Shown here one piece after another: positions 1-11,283 of a DNA stretch of 64,000 bases; positions within the stretch are counted from its first letter, which is position 1; every line of letters begins with the position of its first letter. Origin of the DNA: Leptospira licerasiae serovar Varillal str. VAR 010 (GTDB lineage: Bacteria > Spirochaetota > Leptospiria > Leptospirales > Leptospiraceae); NCBI RefSeq assembly GCF_000244755.1, contig NZ_AHOO02000009.1, forward strand, positions 124,001 to 188,000. The letters run 5' to 3'. The notes beneath the pieces are model-generated. The model saw only the letters and a program-made list of their open reading frames with translations, did not search any database and was not told where the DNA came from. A program made the translations under genes and the position numbers.

Positions 1-2260
1 TTTCCAAAAGATGTTGTACTCCGACCCAATTTCCAACCGGTGGAGCTTCTATATATTCTTGGCAACGTTTTCTGTACAAAATCGCCACTATATCTTCCGG
101 ATAAACTTTTAAGGCCTGTTCGAAATTTTGGAGAGCTTCCTTAAAATTTCCCACCTTATAAAGAATGATCCCTCTGGAGATCAAAGGTAAGGTAGCGTCT
201 TTCAGCTTGCGGATATGAGGATCGTCAGATTCGTAAATTTCGTAAATGATGATCGGCTGACTTTTTCCTTTGACCACAACGGAGTCCACCTCTCTGATCG
301 CGAGTTCATCAGTAATGGTGAGACTAGACAAGGTATTTTGGGTAATCAATATATCAGCTTTATATAAATTTGTAAGGCTCTCCAATCGAGATGCAACGTT
401 TACCGTGTCCCCTATCACAGTTGTGTCCAATCTATGAGAAGATCCTACAGTTCCGAGCATCAGATTCCCTGTGTTAATACCTATACCGATCCGAACACCT
501 TTCACATGTCCGTGGGCGCTTTTAACTTCTTCTTCCAATTCACGGACTCTTCTCCTCATATCGATTGCGGCAAGAACCGCCCTATCTGCGGCAGACTTAC
601 CTTCCCAATTGTTTTCGGAATGGATCACTCTTTCTGCGGAAAATAACGCAAGGATCGCATCTCCCATAAACTTATCCACGAAACCTTCGTACTTTTGGAT
701 CAAAGGTTCCATCTTCGCAAGATATCCGTTGATAAATCTAAAATTTTCCTCGGGAGTCATCTTTTCCGAGATGGTGGTAAAAGAGCGAATGTCCGTGAAA
801 AGAACGCTCATTTCGCGTAATGCGGAATCGCCAAGATTCACATCCACCGCGGAATCTTTTCCAAGCACGCTTAGGAACTGCATCGGAACGAAGCGGAAGA
901 ACGCATTCTTCTGTCTTGCCAATTCCAGTTTTTGATGACTGAGTTCTATGTTCAATTCTTCCGATTGTTTATATAGATCTATAAACCTATTCGCAAGTAT
1001 GGTGGTTAATGAAATTACGAATAGAAGATATGCAAACTGAGTGAATCGGATCCCGGATTGAAAGAACATAGAATCTAACACATCGTAACCGGAAATGAAT
1101 ACGATGATAAACATACTGATTGCCATGAGAGAAGCGTCTTTTTTGCGCAGATAGACCGCTTTCCCCATAAAGTACAATAGATAAATAAGAGAAGGTAGAA
1201 TGGAGATCTGCCAAGCTCTCAAACTGATCATCAAGTATTGGAATGGAGCAAAGAAGGAAAACAGGAAGATAGAAAAACTCCATCCTGTAATCGTAAGTAT
1301 CGCCTTATTCGGCAAAGTAGATCCGTAAAAATAATCGTGTAGAAAAAGTAAGAATAATGGCGCAAGCAAAGATACGGAGGCGTATTCAATTCTTGTAATC
1401 CATGTGCTGTCTTGTATAAAATCGAAAATGATCGTGGACCTACTCAACGAGTAAACCGCCATGGAAATGGAAAAGATCCCGAAGTATAAATTGTATTTGT
1501 CCGTTCTTCTTTTGGAAAAAATGAGAAGATGATAGAGTCCGAAAAATATATAGATCGTATTTAAGCTTAGATTGATCAAGATCCCAATCTTTTTGGAAAA
1601 ATCGTATTCAACACCTAAAGTATAGTCTCCGTCCAAATAAAATCCAAGATCCACATTCGTAGGTGTGAATATCGGAGAAAGTACGGGATATTCTTCTTCT
1701 GAAAGATGGAGTGCAGGTGCATCTCCCAATAGATGGAATACCAATTTGTTTTCTCCAGCCTGTAAGATGCTGGAATCAACCTGGATTTCCATATCGCGAA
1801 GAGTTTTTCGGATCTGCATTTTTCCATTCGGATCCAAATGTACCTCTTTTTGGAGAAGATGGCCGTTCAGATAGATCTCCCAGTTCTCTCCAATAAAATT
1901 TAAATAAAGTCGGATCGGGTTCAGAAAGACTCGGGACTTTGGATCGAAGTTTAAATTAAATTTTGTCTGAATGGTAAACTCTTGCACCTTGTCGGATACC
2001 GGAGTTTTATAGAGTTGGTTCAGAACGATCGGGAATTTTTCTATTTTTAAATATCCAGGTTCGACGGACTCGAAGCCGTTTTTGAATTCAGGTTTAAATC
2101 CTTGTACGGATTCCCACTCCAATCTTTTTAGATCCAAGTCTTTCCAACCTGAAATGGGCCCTTCTTCCTGAGAGCCCAAAGAATAAAAAGAGAATAATAA
2201 AAAAGAAATGAAGAGTAAAGATCTGAAAGGTAAAGCCGGAATTTTTTGTTTTTGCACCAT
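1..2260 (-). CDS. 7TM-DISM receptor adenylate/guanylate cyclase, C-terminus cut by window edge
   Basis: The minus-strand frame from ATG at 2258-2260 stays open to base 1, so the C-terminus is missing. In order it shows a hydrophobic signal segment, a beta-rich extracytoplasmic part of about 200 residues (7TMR-DISM-like, inferred), about seven membrane helices (about residues 200-420), and a class III cyclase domain. The cyclase has FTDIRSFTTISE with a metal-binding Asp, GDAILALF, GINTGNLMLGTVGSS and GDTVNVASRLE, all fitting an active catalytic half. A TPR-like helical tail begins near the window edge. The likely role is membrane sensing coupled to cyclic nucleotide synthesis; the substrate (ATP or GTP) cannot be fixed by eye. 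It is divergent from the peroxiredoxin gene. Confidence 0.85.
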   Translation of the reverse strand, partial: MVQKQKIPALPFRSLLFISFLLFSFYSLGSQEEGPISGWKDLDLKRLEWESVQGFKPEFKNGFESVEPGYLKIEKFPIVLNQLYKTPVSDKVQEFTIQTKFNLNFDPKSRVFLNPIRLYLNFIGENWEIYLNGHLLQKEVHLDPNGKMQIRKTLRDMEIQVDSSILQAGENKLVFHLLGDAPALHLSEEEYPVLSPIFTPTNVDLGFYLDGDYTLGVEYDFSKKIGILINLSLNTIYIFFGLYHLLIFSKRRTDKYNLYFGIFSISMAVYSLSRSTIIFDFIQDSTWITRIEYASVSLLAPLFLLFLHDYFYGSTLPNKAILTITGWSFSIFLFSFFAPFQYLMISLRAWQISILPSLIYLLYFMGKAVYLRKKDASLMAISMFIIVFISGYDVLDSMFFQSGIRFTQFAYLLFVISLTTILANRFIDLYKQSEELNIELSHQKLELARQKNAFFRFVPMQFLSVLGKDSAVDVNLGDSALREMSVLFTDIRSFTTISEKMTPEENFRFINGYLAKMEPLIQKYEGFVDKFMGDAILALFSAERVIHSENNWEGKSAADRAVLAAIDMRRRVRELEEEVKSAHGHVKGVRIGIGINTGNLMLGTVGSSHRLDTTVIGDTVNVASRLESLTNLYKADILITQNTLSSLTITDELAIREVDSVVVKGKSQPIIIYEIYESDDPHIRKLKDATLPLISRGIILYKVGNFKEALQNFEQALKVYPEDIVAILYRKRCQEYIEAPPVGNWVGVQHLLE

Positions 2261-2388
2261 GCGTTATTCGACAGCAGTAATTGGATGAGAAAAACTGCGA
2301 GATTTCAACTTTTTTAAAGGATTTTTTCCTTTTCCCGAGAATGTTTTCAGTGGAAACTATCCGGAAGGGAAAATAGGAGGAAAACTTT

Positions 2389-2868
2389 ATGTCCGACTTA
2401 TGGGAAGGCAAAAAATTACCGGAAGTAAGTTTATCTAGTTCTGCTGGAAACACCGTAAATCTACCCAAAGACTCGGCGGGTTCTTGGACCTTGTTGTATT
2501 TTTATCCAAAAGACGATACCCCGGGTTGTACAAAACAAGCCTGTTCTTATCGGGACAACTTGGAAAAGTTCACCAAAGCAGGAGCGAAAGTATATGGGAT
2601 CAGCTCGGATTCTTTGGACAGTCATAAACAATTTATTGATAAGTTCAATCTGAGTTTTCCTCTTCTATCCGATCCGAAACAAACATTGAGCGGACCTTTA
2701 GGAGTTTACGGAGACCAAGAATGGCAAGGCAGAGTATTTAAGGGACTTTCTAGAGACAGCTTTTTGGTGGGACCTGATGGGACCATACGCAAAGTATGGA
2801 GAAAAGTGGATCCTACTAAAACAGTCGCAGAGACATTAGAGGAGATCTTAAAAGAGGCCGGTGCCTAA
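2389..2868 (+). CDS. bcp: Thioredoxin-dependent peroxiredoxin, Bcp/PrxQ type
   Basis: This 159-residue protein has the AhpC/TSA fold signature FYPKDDTPGCTKQACSYRD. Cys47 is the peroxidatic residue and Cys52, five positions later, the resolving residue, which is the atypical 2-Cys PrxQ arrangement. It should reduce peroxides in the cytoplasm using thioredoxin. The length is normal for the family. A strong AGGAGG ribosome site lies just before the ATG at 2389. The stop is followed after three bases by the GTG start of the M61 peptidase gene, so the two are probably co-transcribed. Confidence 0.93.
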   Translation: MSDLWEGKKLPEVSLSSSAGNTVNLPKDSAGSWTLLYFYPKDDTPGCTKQACSYRDNLEKFTKAGAKVYGISSDSLDSHKQFIDKFNLSFPLLSDPKQTLSGPLGVYGDQEWQGRVFKGLSRDSFLVGPDGTIRKVWRKVDPTKTVAETLEEILKEAGA

Positions 2869-2871
2869 GGC

Positions 2872-4638
2872 GTGATCGTAAAATATACCCTAGATACATA
2901 CCAACCGCACAGACATTTATTAAAGGTGGAAATGGAAGTCCACCCGGACAAGCAGGAAACATTTCTTTGTATTCCGAATTGGTCCCCAGGCTCTTATAAG
3001 ATCCGAGATTATTCTAAATCCATCCATCAAGTCCAATTTACGCAGTCCAAACCTGGCTGGAACCTAGAGCAGACGGATCTTGATACTTGGAAAGTTTCTT
3101 CCAAAGGAGAAATATTCAAAATTTCTTATCTAGTTTACGGTTTTGAACATACAGTCCGGACAAACTATTTCATAAGCGATTTCATTTTAGTCCATCCCCC
3201 TGCTACATTCTTATATCCTAAAGATAGGATCGATATAGAACCTGAACTTAGTTGGAAGAGCTTGGCACCTTTCCGTTTTTGTTATACAGGTTTAAAGAAA
3301 AAGGAAGGTCCCAAGCAGACTTGGAAGGCTAAAAACTTCGACGAATTTTTCGACTGCCCTATCCTCCTTACAAACGAAAAACAGATCACATTTAGCGTCG
3401 AAAACTGCGAGTTTGATCTAGTCATTCTGGGAGACATCGAAACAAAAGATAAGAAGAAGATCTCCAAAGATCTGGCAACAATAGTAGAGACCCAGATCAA
3501 ATTAATGGGCGGAACGGAAAACCAATATTACCTTTTTGTCTTAGATATGAGTGATAATCTATATGGAGGATTGGAACATCTCAATTCTAGTATCAACCAA
3601 TTCGATCCAAACGGATGGTCTAATCCAGATAATTACAGGACACTATTAGAACTTTTATCTCATGAATATTTCCATCATTGGAATGTGAAAAGAATTCGTC
3701 CGATCGCGCTTGGACCTTTCGATTATCAAAAGCCTAACTTAACAAAAGAGTTATGGATCGCAGAAGGGATTACAAGTTTTTTCGATGCATATTTCCTTCT
3801 TCTTTGCGGGTCTTATTCTCCACAACAATACTTAAACAAACTCTGGAAGGACGTACAGGAACTGGAAGAATCTCTAGGAGAGTCCTGGATGAGCCTGGAA
3901 GATTCTAGTTTTACAGCTTGGACTAAATATTATAATCGTCCATTCGATCCGAATTTTTCGAATACCGGGATCTCTTATTATACAAAAGGCGCAATTCTAT
4001 CTTTAAGTATGCACCTTTATATCCTGAAAGAAACTAAGGGGAAAAAATCCTTGGTGGATATTATGACTGCATTAAACAAACAGTATCATCAGGAGAAAAA
4101 AAGAGGCTTCACTAAAGCTGAATTTTTTCAAACCGCGAAGAAGGCCACAGGCCTTGATCTAAAACTGGAATTCGAACCTTATATCACAGAACCTAAACGG
4201 ATCCCTGTCGAAACATATCTGCATTTGATCGGAATAGAAAGAACCGCTTCCAAACCTAAAATTGAATTAGGATTTAGGGTAAAGGAAGAAAAAGGAAGAA
4301 TGATCGTAAGTAAGATCCTTCTCTCCAAATCAGTAAAAGAAACTGATATCAATTTAGGCGATGAATGGATCGCTTTGGACGACAAAAGAATTCTTCCAGG
4401 GAACTTTAAAGAATTATTAAATCAGTACCAACCCGGCAAAAAAGCGGACCTTCTTCTTTCCAGAAGAGGAAAGATCTTAAAAAGAAAGATCAAATTCGAT
4501 TCTTCTCCTTCTGCAAACGAACTCTGGATAGACGAAAAGGCGGAAGGTGAAACTAAAGAATTGAGAGAGATTTTTTTACATCTTGGGAAAGAACCTAGAA
4601 TTTCGAAACCTTCCACTAAAAAGACTATATCGAAGTAA
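2872..4638 (+). CDS. M61-family metallopeptidase with PDZ domain (glycyl aminopeptidase-like)
   Basis: This 588-residue protein has an N-terminal beta domain, then the zinc motif [14 protein letters not shown] (HExxH, about residues 264-268) with a downstream [12 protein letters not shown] supplying the third ligand Glu. That is the gluzincin M61 pattern. The C-terminal 120 residues look like a PDZ domain. No signal peptide is visible, so it is probably cytoplasmic. The start is GTG at 2872, three bases after the peroxiredoxin stop. Its 3' end overlaps the convergent SDR gene by 14 bases. The substrate is unknown; the family prefers N-terminal Gly/Ala. Confidence 0.85.
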   Translation: MIVKYTLDTYQPHRHLLKVEMEVHPDKQETFLCIPNWSPGSYKIRDYSKSIHQVQFTQSKPGWNLEQTDLDTWKVSSKGEIFKISYLVYGFEHTVRTNYFISDFILVHPPATFLYPKDRIDIEPELSWKSLAPFRFCYTGLKKKEGPKQTWKAKNFDEFFDCPILLTNEKQITFSVENCEFDLVILGDIETKDKKKISKDLATIVETQIKLMGGTENQYYLFVLDMSDNLYGGLEHLNSSINQFDPNGWSNPDNYRTLLELLSHEYFHHWNVKRIRPIALGPFDYQKPNLTKELWIAEGITSFFDAYFLLLCGSYSPQQYLNKLWKDVQELEESLGESWMSLEDSSFTAWTKYYNRPFDPNFSNTGISYYTKGAILSLSMHLYILKETKGKKSLVDIMTALNKQYHQEKKRGFTKAEFFQTAKKATGLDLKLEFEPYITEPKRIPVETYLHLIGIERTASKPKIELGFRVKEEKGRMIVSKILLSKSVKETDINLGDEWIALDDKRILPGNFKELLNQYQPGKKADLLLSRRGKILKRKIKFDSSPSANELWIDEKAEGETKELREIFLHLGKEPRISKPSTKKTISK

Positions 4639-5341
4639 TTCCTCCGTCGACAGTCCAGTTCGCACCGTTTATATAACCGGATTCGGGAGAGATTAAAAAG
4701 GACACCACTCTAGCAATCTCATCCGGAGAGGCGATCTTCTTAACAGGTGTCATCTCTATTATCTTTTTGCGATGATCATCCACTTGGTCCTCTTGGATCC
4801 CCATTTTAGTTTCCATATAGCCGGGACTTACTGCGTTAGATGTGATCCCCTTCTCTCCCCATTCTGCGGCAATAGATTTCATAAAACCTATGATCCCATG
4901 TTTGGAAGAAGAATAAGCCACTGACAATGCGCTGCCTTGCACGGATAAGGAAGAAGCTATATAAACGAATCTTCCGGATCCTTGAGTGCTAAAAAGCGGA
5001 AGTAACGATTTTGTAATTTGAAATGCGGAACGAAGGTTGATCGAAAAGATCCTATCCCATTCTTCCAAAGAAACTTCGGTGATCTTATGATAAGGACCGC
5101 CATAACCCGCGCAATGTATAAATCCACGAATGTTCGGAGATGCCTCGGACTCTAAATTCTTGCAGGCAATTTCCAATTCATCTGAAGATGTGAGATCTAT
5201 TTTTTGGAATGTTTCATTCGGATGAAGTTTGTCAGGAGAAACCAGGTCCCAATTTAGGATTTTATAACCTGAATTTCCTAATTCGGAAACAAGAGCTCTA
5301 CCAAGCCCTCCACTTCCTCCAGTGATTAAAATTGTAAACAT
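4625..5341 (-). CDS. Short-chain dehydrogenase/reductase
   Basis: The classical SDR features are present: the nucleotide-binding motif [11 protein letters not shown] near the N-terminus, a Ser before YSSSK (the YxxxK catalytic pair), and the SPGYMETKM segment after it. An upstream extension to 5413 is open, but the ATG at 5341 starts directly before the beta1 strand of the Rossmann fold and gives the usual 238-residue length, so it was chosen. The product is an NAD(P)-dependent oxidoreductase of unknown substrate (about 3-oxoacyl-ACP reductase size). It is divergent from argB, with 43 bases between the starts. Confidence 0.85.
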   Translation of the reverse strand: MFTILITGGSGGLGRALVSELGNSGYKILNWDLVSPDKLHPNETFQKIDLTSSDELEIACKNLESEASPNIRGFIHCAGYGGPYHKITEVSLEEWDRIFSINLRSAFQITKSLLPLFSTQGSGRFVYIASSLSVQGSALSVAYSSSKHGIIGFMKSIAAEWGEKGITSNAVSPGYMETKMGIQEDQVDDHRKKIIEMTPVKKIASPDEIARVVSFLISPESGYINGANWTVDGGITSI

Positions 5342-5384
5342 TTCCGAATCGACGTACAAGCGGGGAACGATTTCCCTGTTTGGT

Positions 5385-6257
5385 ATGGAACATTCCTTTG
5401 AGAGGGTCAACAATATTCTGGAGGCCCTTCCCTATATTACAAAATACTCCGGGAAAACTGTGGTCATCAAATATGGCGGAGCCGCGATGGCAAAAGCAGA
5501 CTTAAAGGAATCTTTTGCAAAAGATATCGTTCTTCTAAAATATGTAGGCATCCATCCGATCATCGTTCACGGAGGCGGACCGGAGATCAATAGACTCTTA
5601 GATAGTTTGAATATTCCGACAGAGTTCGTTCATGGACATCGAGTCACAAACGAAGAGACCATGGATGTTGTGGAGATGGTTCTCACAGGAAAAGTAAACA
5701 AGCAGATCGTCTCCATGATCAATAAAGAAGGCGGGAATGCTGTAGGACTTTCCGGAAAAGACGGAAATCTTGCAGTCGCTTCCAAGACCAAGATCCAAGT
5801 AGATGTGGAAGGAAAAAAATCGGAATTAGTAGATGTGGGTCTTGTGGGCAAGATCGACAAAATAGACCCGACTGTAATTTTATCTCTCCAAGAAAAAGGT
5901 TTTATCCCGGTCATTTCTCCTGTCGCCGAATCCGAATCCGGAGAGTCTTTAAATATTAACGCGGATACTTTCGCGGGAGAATTGGCAGGAGCCCTCAAAG
6001 CGGAAAAGCTGATCCTTCTTACCGACACAAGCGGCATCCTGATCGACGGAAAACTTGTAACCGGTTTGAACCGGGCCTTAGTAAAAGATTATATTCGGAA
6101 AGGAGATATCACCGGAGGAATGATCCCTAAAGTAGAATGTTGTCTTTCTGCGATCGACCAAGGAGTCAGAAGGACTCATATTATTGACGGAAGAGTCCCT
6201 CATTCTATCCTGATCGAAATCTTTACCGATCAAGGGATCGGCTCCTTGATCGAATGA
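5385..6257 (+). CDS. argB: Acetylglutamate kinase
   Basis: This amino-acid kinase fold protein phosphorylates N-acetylglutamate in arginine synthesis. Seen are the phosphate-binding [10 protein letters not shown], the VHGGGPEIN glycine-rich loop, [13 protein letters not shown] and the TDTSGIL segment with [11 protein letters not shown] near the end, all typical of ArgB. The ATG at 5385 gives [18 protein letters not shown], which matches the usual N-terminus; an in-frame upstream extension to 5322 would run into the divergent SDR gene. The long N-helix before VVIKYGG is typical of arginine-sensitive hexameric ArgB (family knowledge; feedback inhibition is inferred). Confidence 0.95.
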   Translation: MEHSFERVNNILEALPYITKYSGKTVVIKYGGAAMAKADLKESFAKDIVLLKYVGIHPIIVHGGGPEINRLLDSLNIPTEFVHGHRVTNEETMDVVEMVLTGKVNKQIVSMINKEGGNAVGLSGKDGNLAVASKTKIQVDVEGKKSELVDVGLVGKIDKIDPTVILSLQEKGFIPVISPVAESESGESLNINADTFAGELAGALKAEKLILLTDTSGILIDGKLVTGLNRALVKDYIRKGDITGGMIPKVECCLSAIDQGVRRTHIIDGRVPHSILIEIFTDQGIGSLIE

Positions 6258-6287
6258 GAGGGAAACTCCGAATCTCCTTGACAGGAG

Positions 6288-8105
6288 TTGGATTTGGGCT
6301 GGAATAAGCCCTCCCGATTTGAAAATCTCTCAAAAAAAGAAGTAATCCCGGACCAAATGAGTTTCAAACAGCTCTCCTTAGCTCTTATTTCAGACATTAC
6401 CGCCAGGATCAACTCCACGGACGATCTGGAAGAACTTTTGGGAATTATCATAGAGACCACAAAAGATGTACTCAATACGGAAGGATGTTCCCTTCTACTC
6501 TATGATCCGGACGAAGATTGTCTAGTATTCCAAGTTGCAAAAGGTGATAAGGGAGAATCCCTCACCGAATTAAAAGTCCCTAGAGGAAAAGGGATCGCCG
6601 GAATGGTTCTAGAAAGTCTCGAACCGGTCATAGTAAATGACGCGGCAAACGATTCTAGAATTTACAGAAACATAGACGACGCAGTCGGTTTCACCACAAA
6701 AAATCTGATCTGTGTTCCGATGAAAGCGCAAGGGGAGATCCAAGGAGTTCTGGAAGCGGTTAACTCTCTAGAAAGACCCGAATTCACAAATAAAGACATT
6801 AAAATATTAGAATATCTTTCCGATCTTGCTGCGATCGCGATCAGGAACAGAAGATTGATCCGCGACTTAAAAGATCGTGCGAGAGAGCTGGATTGCCTCT
6901 ATCAGATCAGCCAGGCGATCTCCAATATAAGCGAGTTGGATCAGTTCTTAAACCTTACGGTAAACGCGATCTCGGACGTATTGGGTGCGGAAAGAGTTTC
7001 TTTGATCTTCCAAAATCCTAGGACAAAAGCGTTCGAACTTTCCAAGTCCATCGGTTTCAGTTTAGAAGAAGAATCCCACTTAGTGGACGAATCCCGAGGG
7101 ATCTTGAATGAAATTTTGTCACAAGGAAGTGCGATCCTAGTTCAAGGACAAACGGATATCAATCCTGACCTTCTCACACCGAACCGTTATAAGACTAGGT
7201 CTTTTGTTTCTGTTCCGATCCGTCAGGATGGGACCATCATAGGCGTTCTAAATGCCGCAGATAAGATGAGCGGAGATAGTTTTTCCCACCAAGATCTTTC
7301 TATCTTAAGCACGATCTCTAACCAGATCGCAGAGGCATATAATAGCCTTTTGGCAAAAAACCAAAAAGAGAAGTTAACTTCCATCCGAAGAGATATGCAG
7401 ATCGCTTCTCAGATCCAGCTCAACTCGTTGCCTAATATTCCGAAAAAGATGCATCTATTGGAGATCGAAACTTCTTACACAGCATCCAAGGAGATCGGCG
7501 GAGACTTCTATGATCTGATCTATCATAATCCTGACGAAGTAAGTATCCTGATCGCTGACGTTTCCGGAAAAGGGATCGCTGCCGCGCTCTTCATGGAATT
7601 TTCCAAAACGATTATCGCGGGGGAAGTAGCTCGTAACTCTTCCACAAGCATCAGCCTTATGGGAGCGAATCGGATCATCCAGGAAAAGTCCGGTTATTTT
7701 ATGTTTGTAACCGTTATGCTCACCCGCATCAATATGCTCAAAAAAAGAATACGTTATTCTAGCGCGGGTCATAACGAGCAGCTATTATATAAAGCTAAGG
7801 AGAAGAAGGTTCTACTTCTCTCCGGAAAAGGAATGCCTCTAGGGATTAAAGAGTCGGAGATAGAAGAACATGAAGTGGAATACCAACCCGGAGACCTTCT
7901 TGTTCTATACACCGACGGAGTAAGCGAGACTACAAATGAAACCGGAGAAATGTATTCTCTGGAGAATCTTGCGAAACTGATCGAAAGAAACGGGGACATG
8001 CCCGTGGAAAATCTAAAAGAACTGATCCTGGATACCACAGACGCATTCAGAGGGGATGCAGATCCTCATGACGATTACACTTTAGTAATGGTCCGACTCA
8101 ATTAG
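6288..8105 (+). CDS. Dual-GAF PP2C/SpoIIE-type serine phosphatase (RsbU-like)
   Basis: There are two GAF sensor domains (about residues 45-185 and 215-355), a short coiled linker, and a C-terminal SpoIIE phosphatase. The phosphatase metal-site motifs are [31 protein letters not shown] and DDYTLVMV, and the Asp residues are intact, so it should be active. It probably acts in a partner-switching pathway on an anti-sigma-factor antagonist, but no partner is adjacent. The start is uncertain: TTG at 6288 is the longest form, while ATG at 6357 (MSFKQL) begins just before the first GAF helix. A TTGACA at 6279-6284 could be a promoter element, which would favour the ATG. It is 30 bases downstream of argB. 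Confidence 0.88.
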   Translation: MDLGWNKPSRFENLSKKEVIPDQMSFKQLSLALISDITARINSTDDLEELLGIIIETTKDVLNTEGCSLLLYDPDEDCLVFQVAKGDKGESLTELKVPRGKGIAGMVLESLEPVIVNDAANDSRIYRNIDDAVGFTTKNLICVPMKAQGEIQGVLEAVNSLERPEFTNKDIKILEYLSDLAAIAIRNRRLIRDLKDRARELDCLYQISQAISNISELDQFLNLTVNAISDVLGAERVSLIFQNPRTKAFELSKSIGFSLEEESHLVDESRGILNEILSQGSAILVQGQTDINPDLLTPNRYKTRSFVSVPIRQDGTIIGVLNAADKMSGDSFSHQDLSILSTISNQIAEAYNSLLAKNQKEKLTSIRRDMQIASQIQLNSLPNIPKKMHLLEIETSYTASKEIGGDFYDLIYHNPDEVSILIADVSGKGIAAALFMEFSKTIIAGEVARNSSTSISLMGANRIIQEKSGYFMFVTVMLTRINMLKKRIRYSSAGHNEQLLYKAKEKKVLLLSGKGMPLGIKESEIEEHEVEYQPGDLLVLYTDGVSETTNETGEMYSLENLAKLIERNGDMPVENLKELILDTTDAFRGDADPHDDYTLVMVRLN

Positions 8106-8140
8106 AATTATATAATCCGTTTCGGAAAAAATTCTTATAC

Positions 8141-9436
8141 TTATTCAGATACCATACGAGCGGGTTGTCCAGTTGAGGCCAATAATGTTCTCCACAAAGT
8201 ACTCTTAGTAGGCTGTAGTACCTTTCTTTCCTGAATAGCGATATCGATAGGAAGATGAGTAAACACGTTATTCCACATTCCGATCACTAGATCCGTCTTG
8301 CCTGACATAGCTGCGTGTACTGCATTCTGGGCCAGAAATCCGCAGAAAATGGAATCCTCAGGGTTTGCGGGAATGGAACGAATGATATAGCTCGGGTCTA
8401 TATATTTTACGTTCACTTCTATCTTCTCCGCTTTGAAGAAATCCTGGATGGAATTTTTGAGATAAACGCCTATATCGCCTAACTTTAGATTTCCGGAAGC
8501 GTCCCTTTCTTCAGATTTTCCGAAAAACTTTTGTCCTGCTCCTTCCGCTACGATGATCACCGCGTGCTTTCTGGTTAAGATCCTATTTCTTAATACATCT
8601 AAAAAGGAACCTTTTCCATGTAGATCGAAGTCCACTTCAGGGATCAGGCAATAATTTACGTTTTGAGAAGCGAGGGCTGCATTGACCGCGATAAATCCGG
8701 AATGCCTTCCCATTAATTTTACAACACCGATACCATTCGGTGCACCTTTTGCTTCTACGTGCGCGCATTCTACCGCTTCCATCGCTTTAGAGAAGGCTGT
8801 GGAAAATCCGAAAGTTTTTTGCACATAATTGATATCGTTATCTATCGTTTTAGGAACTCCTATGACAGAGATCTCTTCTCCTCGTCTATCTATCTCTTTT
8901 ACGATCTCTTTAGCTCCTCTTAAAGTACCGTCTCCTCCGATACAAAACAACATTTTGACCCCGTACAATGAGAGTCGATCCACCATATCCGAGGGGCTTT
9001 GATTTCCTCTGGAAGAAGCAAGAATAGTTCCTCCGTCCCTTCCTATATGAGCCACATTTTCAGGGTTCAACTCTATAGGTTTATGATCGAATTTTTTGAC
9101 AAGGCCTTGGTAGCCGTACGGAAATCCAAGGATACGTTTGACCCCGTATCTATAATTTAATTCCATTACGATGCCTCGGATCACATCGTTGATCCCAGGG
9201 CAAAGCCCTCCACAGGTAACGATCCCGGCAGTCACCTCTTTAGGATCGAAGTAGATCTTATTTCTGGGACCCGCTTGCTCGAAAAATTCGGCTCCTTCTC
9301 CTATATAATCCTTCCAGCTCTCTTCGGTTTCGAATACTGTCTTAAACACCACCTTAGATTCGTCTGCGGTGTAATATTCATAAGCAGCTGGGCTTTCAAT
9401 TTTGCATGGTCCGAAATTTCTGATCTTTGTGTTCAT
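8141..9436 (-). CDS. pfkA: 6-phosphofructokinase, ATP-type with PPi-PFK-like backbone
   Basis: This 431-residue phosphofructokinase phosphorylates fructose 6-phosphate in glycolysis. Seen are GGLCPGIND, the nucleotide motif GGDGTLRGA and the sugar-phosphate site PKTIDNDI, followed by MGRHSGFIA. PPi-dependent enzymes normally carry GGDD and PKTIDND, and bacterial ATP enzymes GGDG and PGTIDND. This protein has the mixed GGDG plus PKTIDND signature of the plant/trypanosome ATP-dependent group, so ATP is the better guess. It is longer than E. coli PfkA (320) because of the N-terminal extension. It is convergent with the GAF-PP2C gene. Confidence 0.9.
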   Translation of the reverse strand: MNTKIRNFGPCKIESPAAYEYYTADESKVVFKTVFETEESWKDYIGEGAEFFEQAGPRNKIYFDPKEVTAGIVTCGGLCPGINDVIRGIVMELNYRYGVKRILGFPYGYQGLVKKFDHKPIELNPENVAHIGRDGGTILASSRGNQSPSDMVDRLSLYGVKMLFCIGGDGTLRGAKEIVKEIDRRGEEISVIGVPKTIDNDINYVQKTFGFSTAFSKAMEAVECAHVEAKGAPNGIGVVKLMGRHSGFIAVNAALASQNVNYCLIPEVDFDLHGKGSFLDVLRNRILTRKHAVIIVAEGAGQKFFGKSEERDASGNLKLGDIGVYLKNSIQDFFKAEKIEVNVKYIDPSYIIRSIPANPEDSIFCGFLAQNAVHAAMSGKTDLVIGMWNNVFTHLPIDIAIQERKVLQPTKSTLWRTLLASTGQPARMVSE

Positions 9437-9540
9437 TTATAGCGATTCCGTGTAAATTTAGAAGGTCCTATTTTTTGATAAATATGAAGGAATTTTCATT
9501 GGCAAAGTAGAATATTCCGTCATATATCAATAAATATAGG

Positions 9541-10587
9541 ATGAGAACCGAGAAGATGACATATGATTCCAAATCTCTTCCTAAACGTAAGCGCTCGTTC
9601 TTTAGAAAGACCTTCCCTTCTCTCTTGCAGGTGATTTTTCCTTTTGTCGCGAGCCTATCCGTAATCTACGGAGAGAACAGTTCTACTTTTTTCTGGGATT
9701 CTTTCGACAACTTTTCCAAAAATAAGGCCTTATTTTCCCAAAAGGAAACTTCCGGCCAAACGGAAGAGAAGGAAGAGCACAAGGTCCAGTTTTTTTCCTC
9801 CCTTACATTCAAATATCCTTATGAAATGAAAGTATTTCGGGAATATATTCCGACCGAGTCCGCATCTTTTGATTCCATTCCTGGGTTGCCTAACAAATTA
9901 CCAAACCAACCTAGGATACTTTTACAGAAAAGAGAGTTTTTCGCTTTGTATCCGGCGCTTGGAAGAGAAGAAGTTTTTGTAATGGCTATGAGTATGGGCC
10001 AGAACAAGGAAAATAAATCCGAAGCTTATGTAGGAGCGAATACGGAAAGAAGGGCATTCGATTCTCTGACAGATGTGAGAGCCACTTCTTCCGTTTTACC
10101 TGGTTTAGGCTCTAACCTTTCCAGAGGTTTAGACAACCAAGCCGGGAATTTACTCTTCGGATACTTACTCGGAAGAGCAGGCATCCAAATGGACCTGGGC
10201 TGGAGAATGGCCGGAAATAACGTCGGTTTGGCGATACCTGAGTCTGCCAAATCCTCTATCGGGATAAGTTATTCATTGATCTCGAATTCCAGCAGTTTGA
10301 ATAAGATGGATTTTTTCTTACAAGTTTCCGGCATCAAAAGATTTAACGATAAAAGTCTTTTACAAATTGAAACACCTCAGGCTTTCAGAGGCTGGCAACA
10401 AGGTTACGAATATTACGTGAACCCAGGGTTTTCGATCTCCACAAAAAACCTGAGCTTCGAAGGTTTAGTACGTTTACCTCTCCATCAACCGTTCCCAAAT
10501 ACGGACGGACTACTCACTCCTGAGATCCAAGGTATGCTGGGAGTAAAATACAAATTTTCGGATAGTTCCCCTAATTTACAAAAATAA
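9541..10587 (+). CDS. Exported protein of unknown function, possibly outer-membrane
   Basis: No family is recognised. The first 45 residues contain a basic KRKRSFFRK stretch followed by a hydrophobic segment ending near VIYGENS, which resembles an unusually long signal peptide. The rest (348 residues in total) alternates hydrophobic and polar residues and contains glycine-rich strand-like stretches such as GLGSNLSRGL and GYLLGRAGIQMDLGW, which suggests a beta-barrel or surface protein. The start at 9541 is the longest; Met6 at 9556 is an alternative. It is divergent from pfkA, with about 100 bases between. Confidence 0.65.
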   Translation: MRTEKMTYDSKSLPKRKRSFFRKTFPSLLQVIFPFVASLSVIYGENSSTFFWDSFDNFSKNKALFSQKETSGQTEEKEEHKVQFFSSLTFKYPYEMKVFREYIPTESASFDSIPGLPNKLPNQPRILLQKREFFALYPALGREEVFVMAMSMGQNKENKSEAYVGANTERRAFDSLTDVRATSSVLPGLGSNLSRGLDNQAGNLLFGYLLGRAGIQMDLGWRMAGNNVGLAIPESAKSSIGISYSLISNSSSLNKMDFFLQVSGIKRFNDKSLLQIETPQAFRGWQQGYEYYVNPGFSISTKNLSFEGLVRLPLHQPFPNTDGLLTPEIQGMLGVKYKFSDSSPNLQK

Positions 10588-10654
10588 AAATCAAGTTTTT
10601 CTAATATAATTTCGTCAGCCCTCATAAAATCTTTCAAGACCAGGAGAAAGGCCT

Positions 10655-11278
10655 GTGAAAAAAATCAAGTTTCTACTCTTATTCTGCGCTGCTACTGCCA
10701 CATTAGCCGATGAAGTGGTTTATACCAAAACAGGCCAAAAGGTGATCCTCAAAGAAAATTTCACCTGGCAATACGCGCCAGAGCCGAAAGTAGATCCTTC
10801 TAAAAAATCGAATTCGACCAGAGCCATTTTGAAAGCTGCGGACCAAACGAGTCTTATCAAAAGTAAATCGGGAGTATATTCTGTTTTCTATAATTCCGCT
10901 CTATGGACAAGTGTGACCGAAAACCATGAGTTTGCAGAATTCCATTTTGTAAACCAAGCAAGAACCGGAAACGCGATGGTGATCTATGAAGGTTTAGAAA
11001 TACCTCTGGAATCATTTCCTGAATTAGTTTTATTGAATGTAGTAAAAACGGACCCGGATGCTAGGATCATAAACATAGAGGATTGTTCTGTAAACGGAGT
11101 ACCGGGAAAGATCGTAACATATACGGCCCAAATCAAAGGCCTTAGATTTATTTTTTATTCTTTTTTAGCCAGTGGTAATTTCGGTTCCGTTCAGTTCTCT
11201 ACTTTTACTCTGGAAAGCCAATTTGAGAAAGAGAAGGCGAATTTTGAGAAGGTAATTTCCGGATTTGTTTTGAATTGA
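10655..11278 (+). CDS. Secreted protein, DUF3157-like
   Basis: This 207-residue protein has a short signal peptide (about residues 1-18, ending TLADE). The early segment VVYTKTGQKVILKENFTWQY resembles proteins that begin with the YTxTGxKVxLxxxGTW motif (DUF3157-like; from memory, not searched). The remainder is a compact mixed alpha/beta domain. The start is GTG at 10655 with AGGAGAAAGG upstream. An inverted pair of the interspersed repeat begins six bases after the stop. Confidence 0.65.
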   Translation: MKKIKFLLLFCAATATLADEVVYTKTGQKVILKENFTWQYAPEPKVDPSKKSNSTRAILKAADQTSLIKSKSGVYSVFYNSALWTSVTENHEFAEFHFVNQARTGNAMVIYEGLEIPLESFPELVLLNVVKTDPDARIINIEDCSVNGVPGKIVTYTAQIKGLRFIFYSFLASGNFGSVQFSTFTLESQFEKEKANFEKVISGFVLN

Positions 11279-11283
11279 GGTTT

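Noticed and set aside
2094..2468. A 124-codon minus-strand ORF at the start of the cyclase gene
   Set aside because: It shares the DNA of the cyclase signal region and the peroxiredoxin start in another frame; no protein family fits.
3341..3355. AACTTCGACGAA in the M61 gene
   Set aside because: It matches only the last part of the repeat, and the codons suit the protein.
5630..6037. A 135-codon minus-strand ORF inside argB
   Set aside because: It is a frame shadow of a conserved kinase gene.
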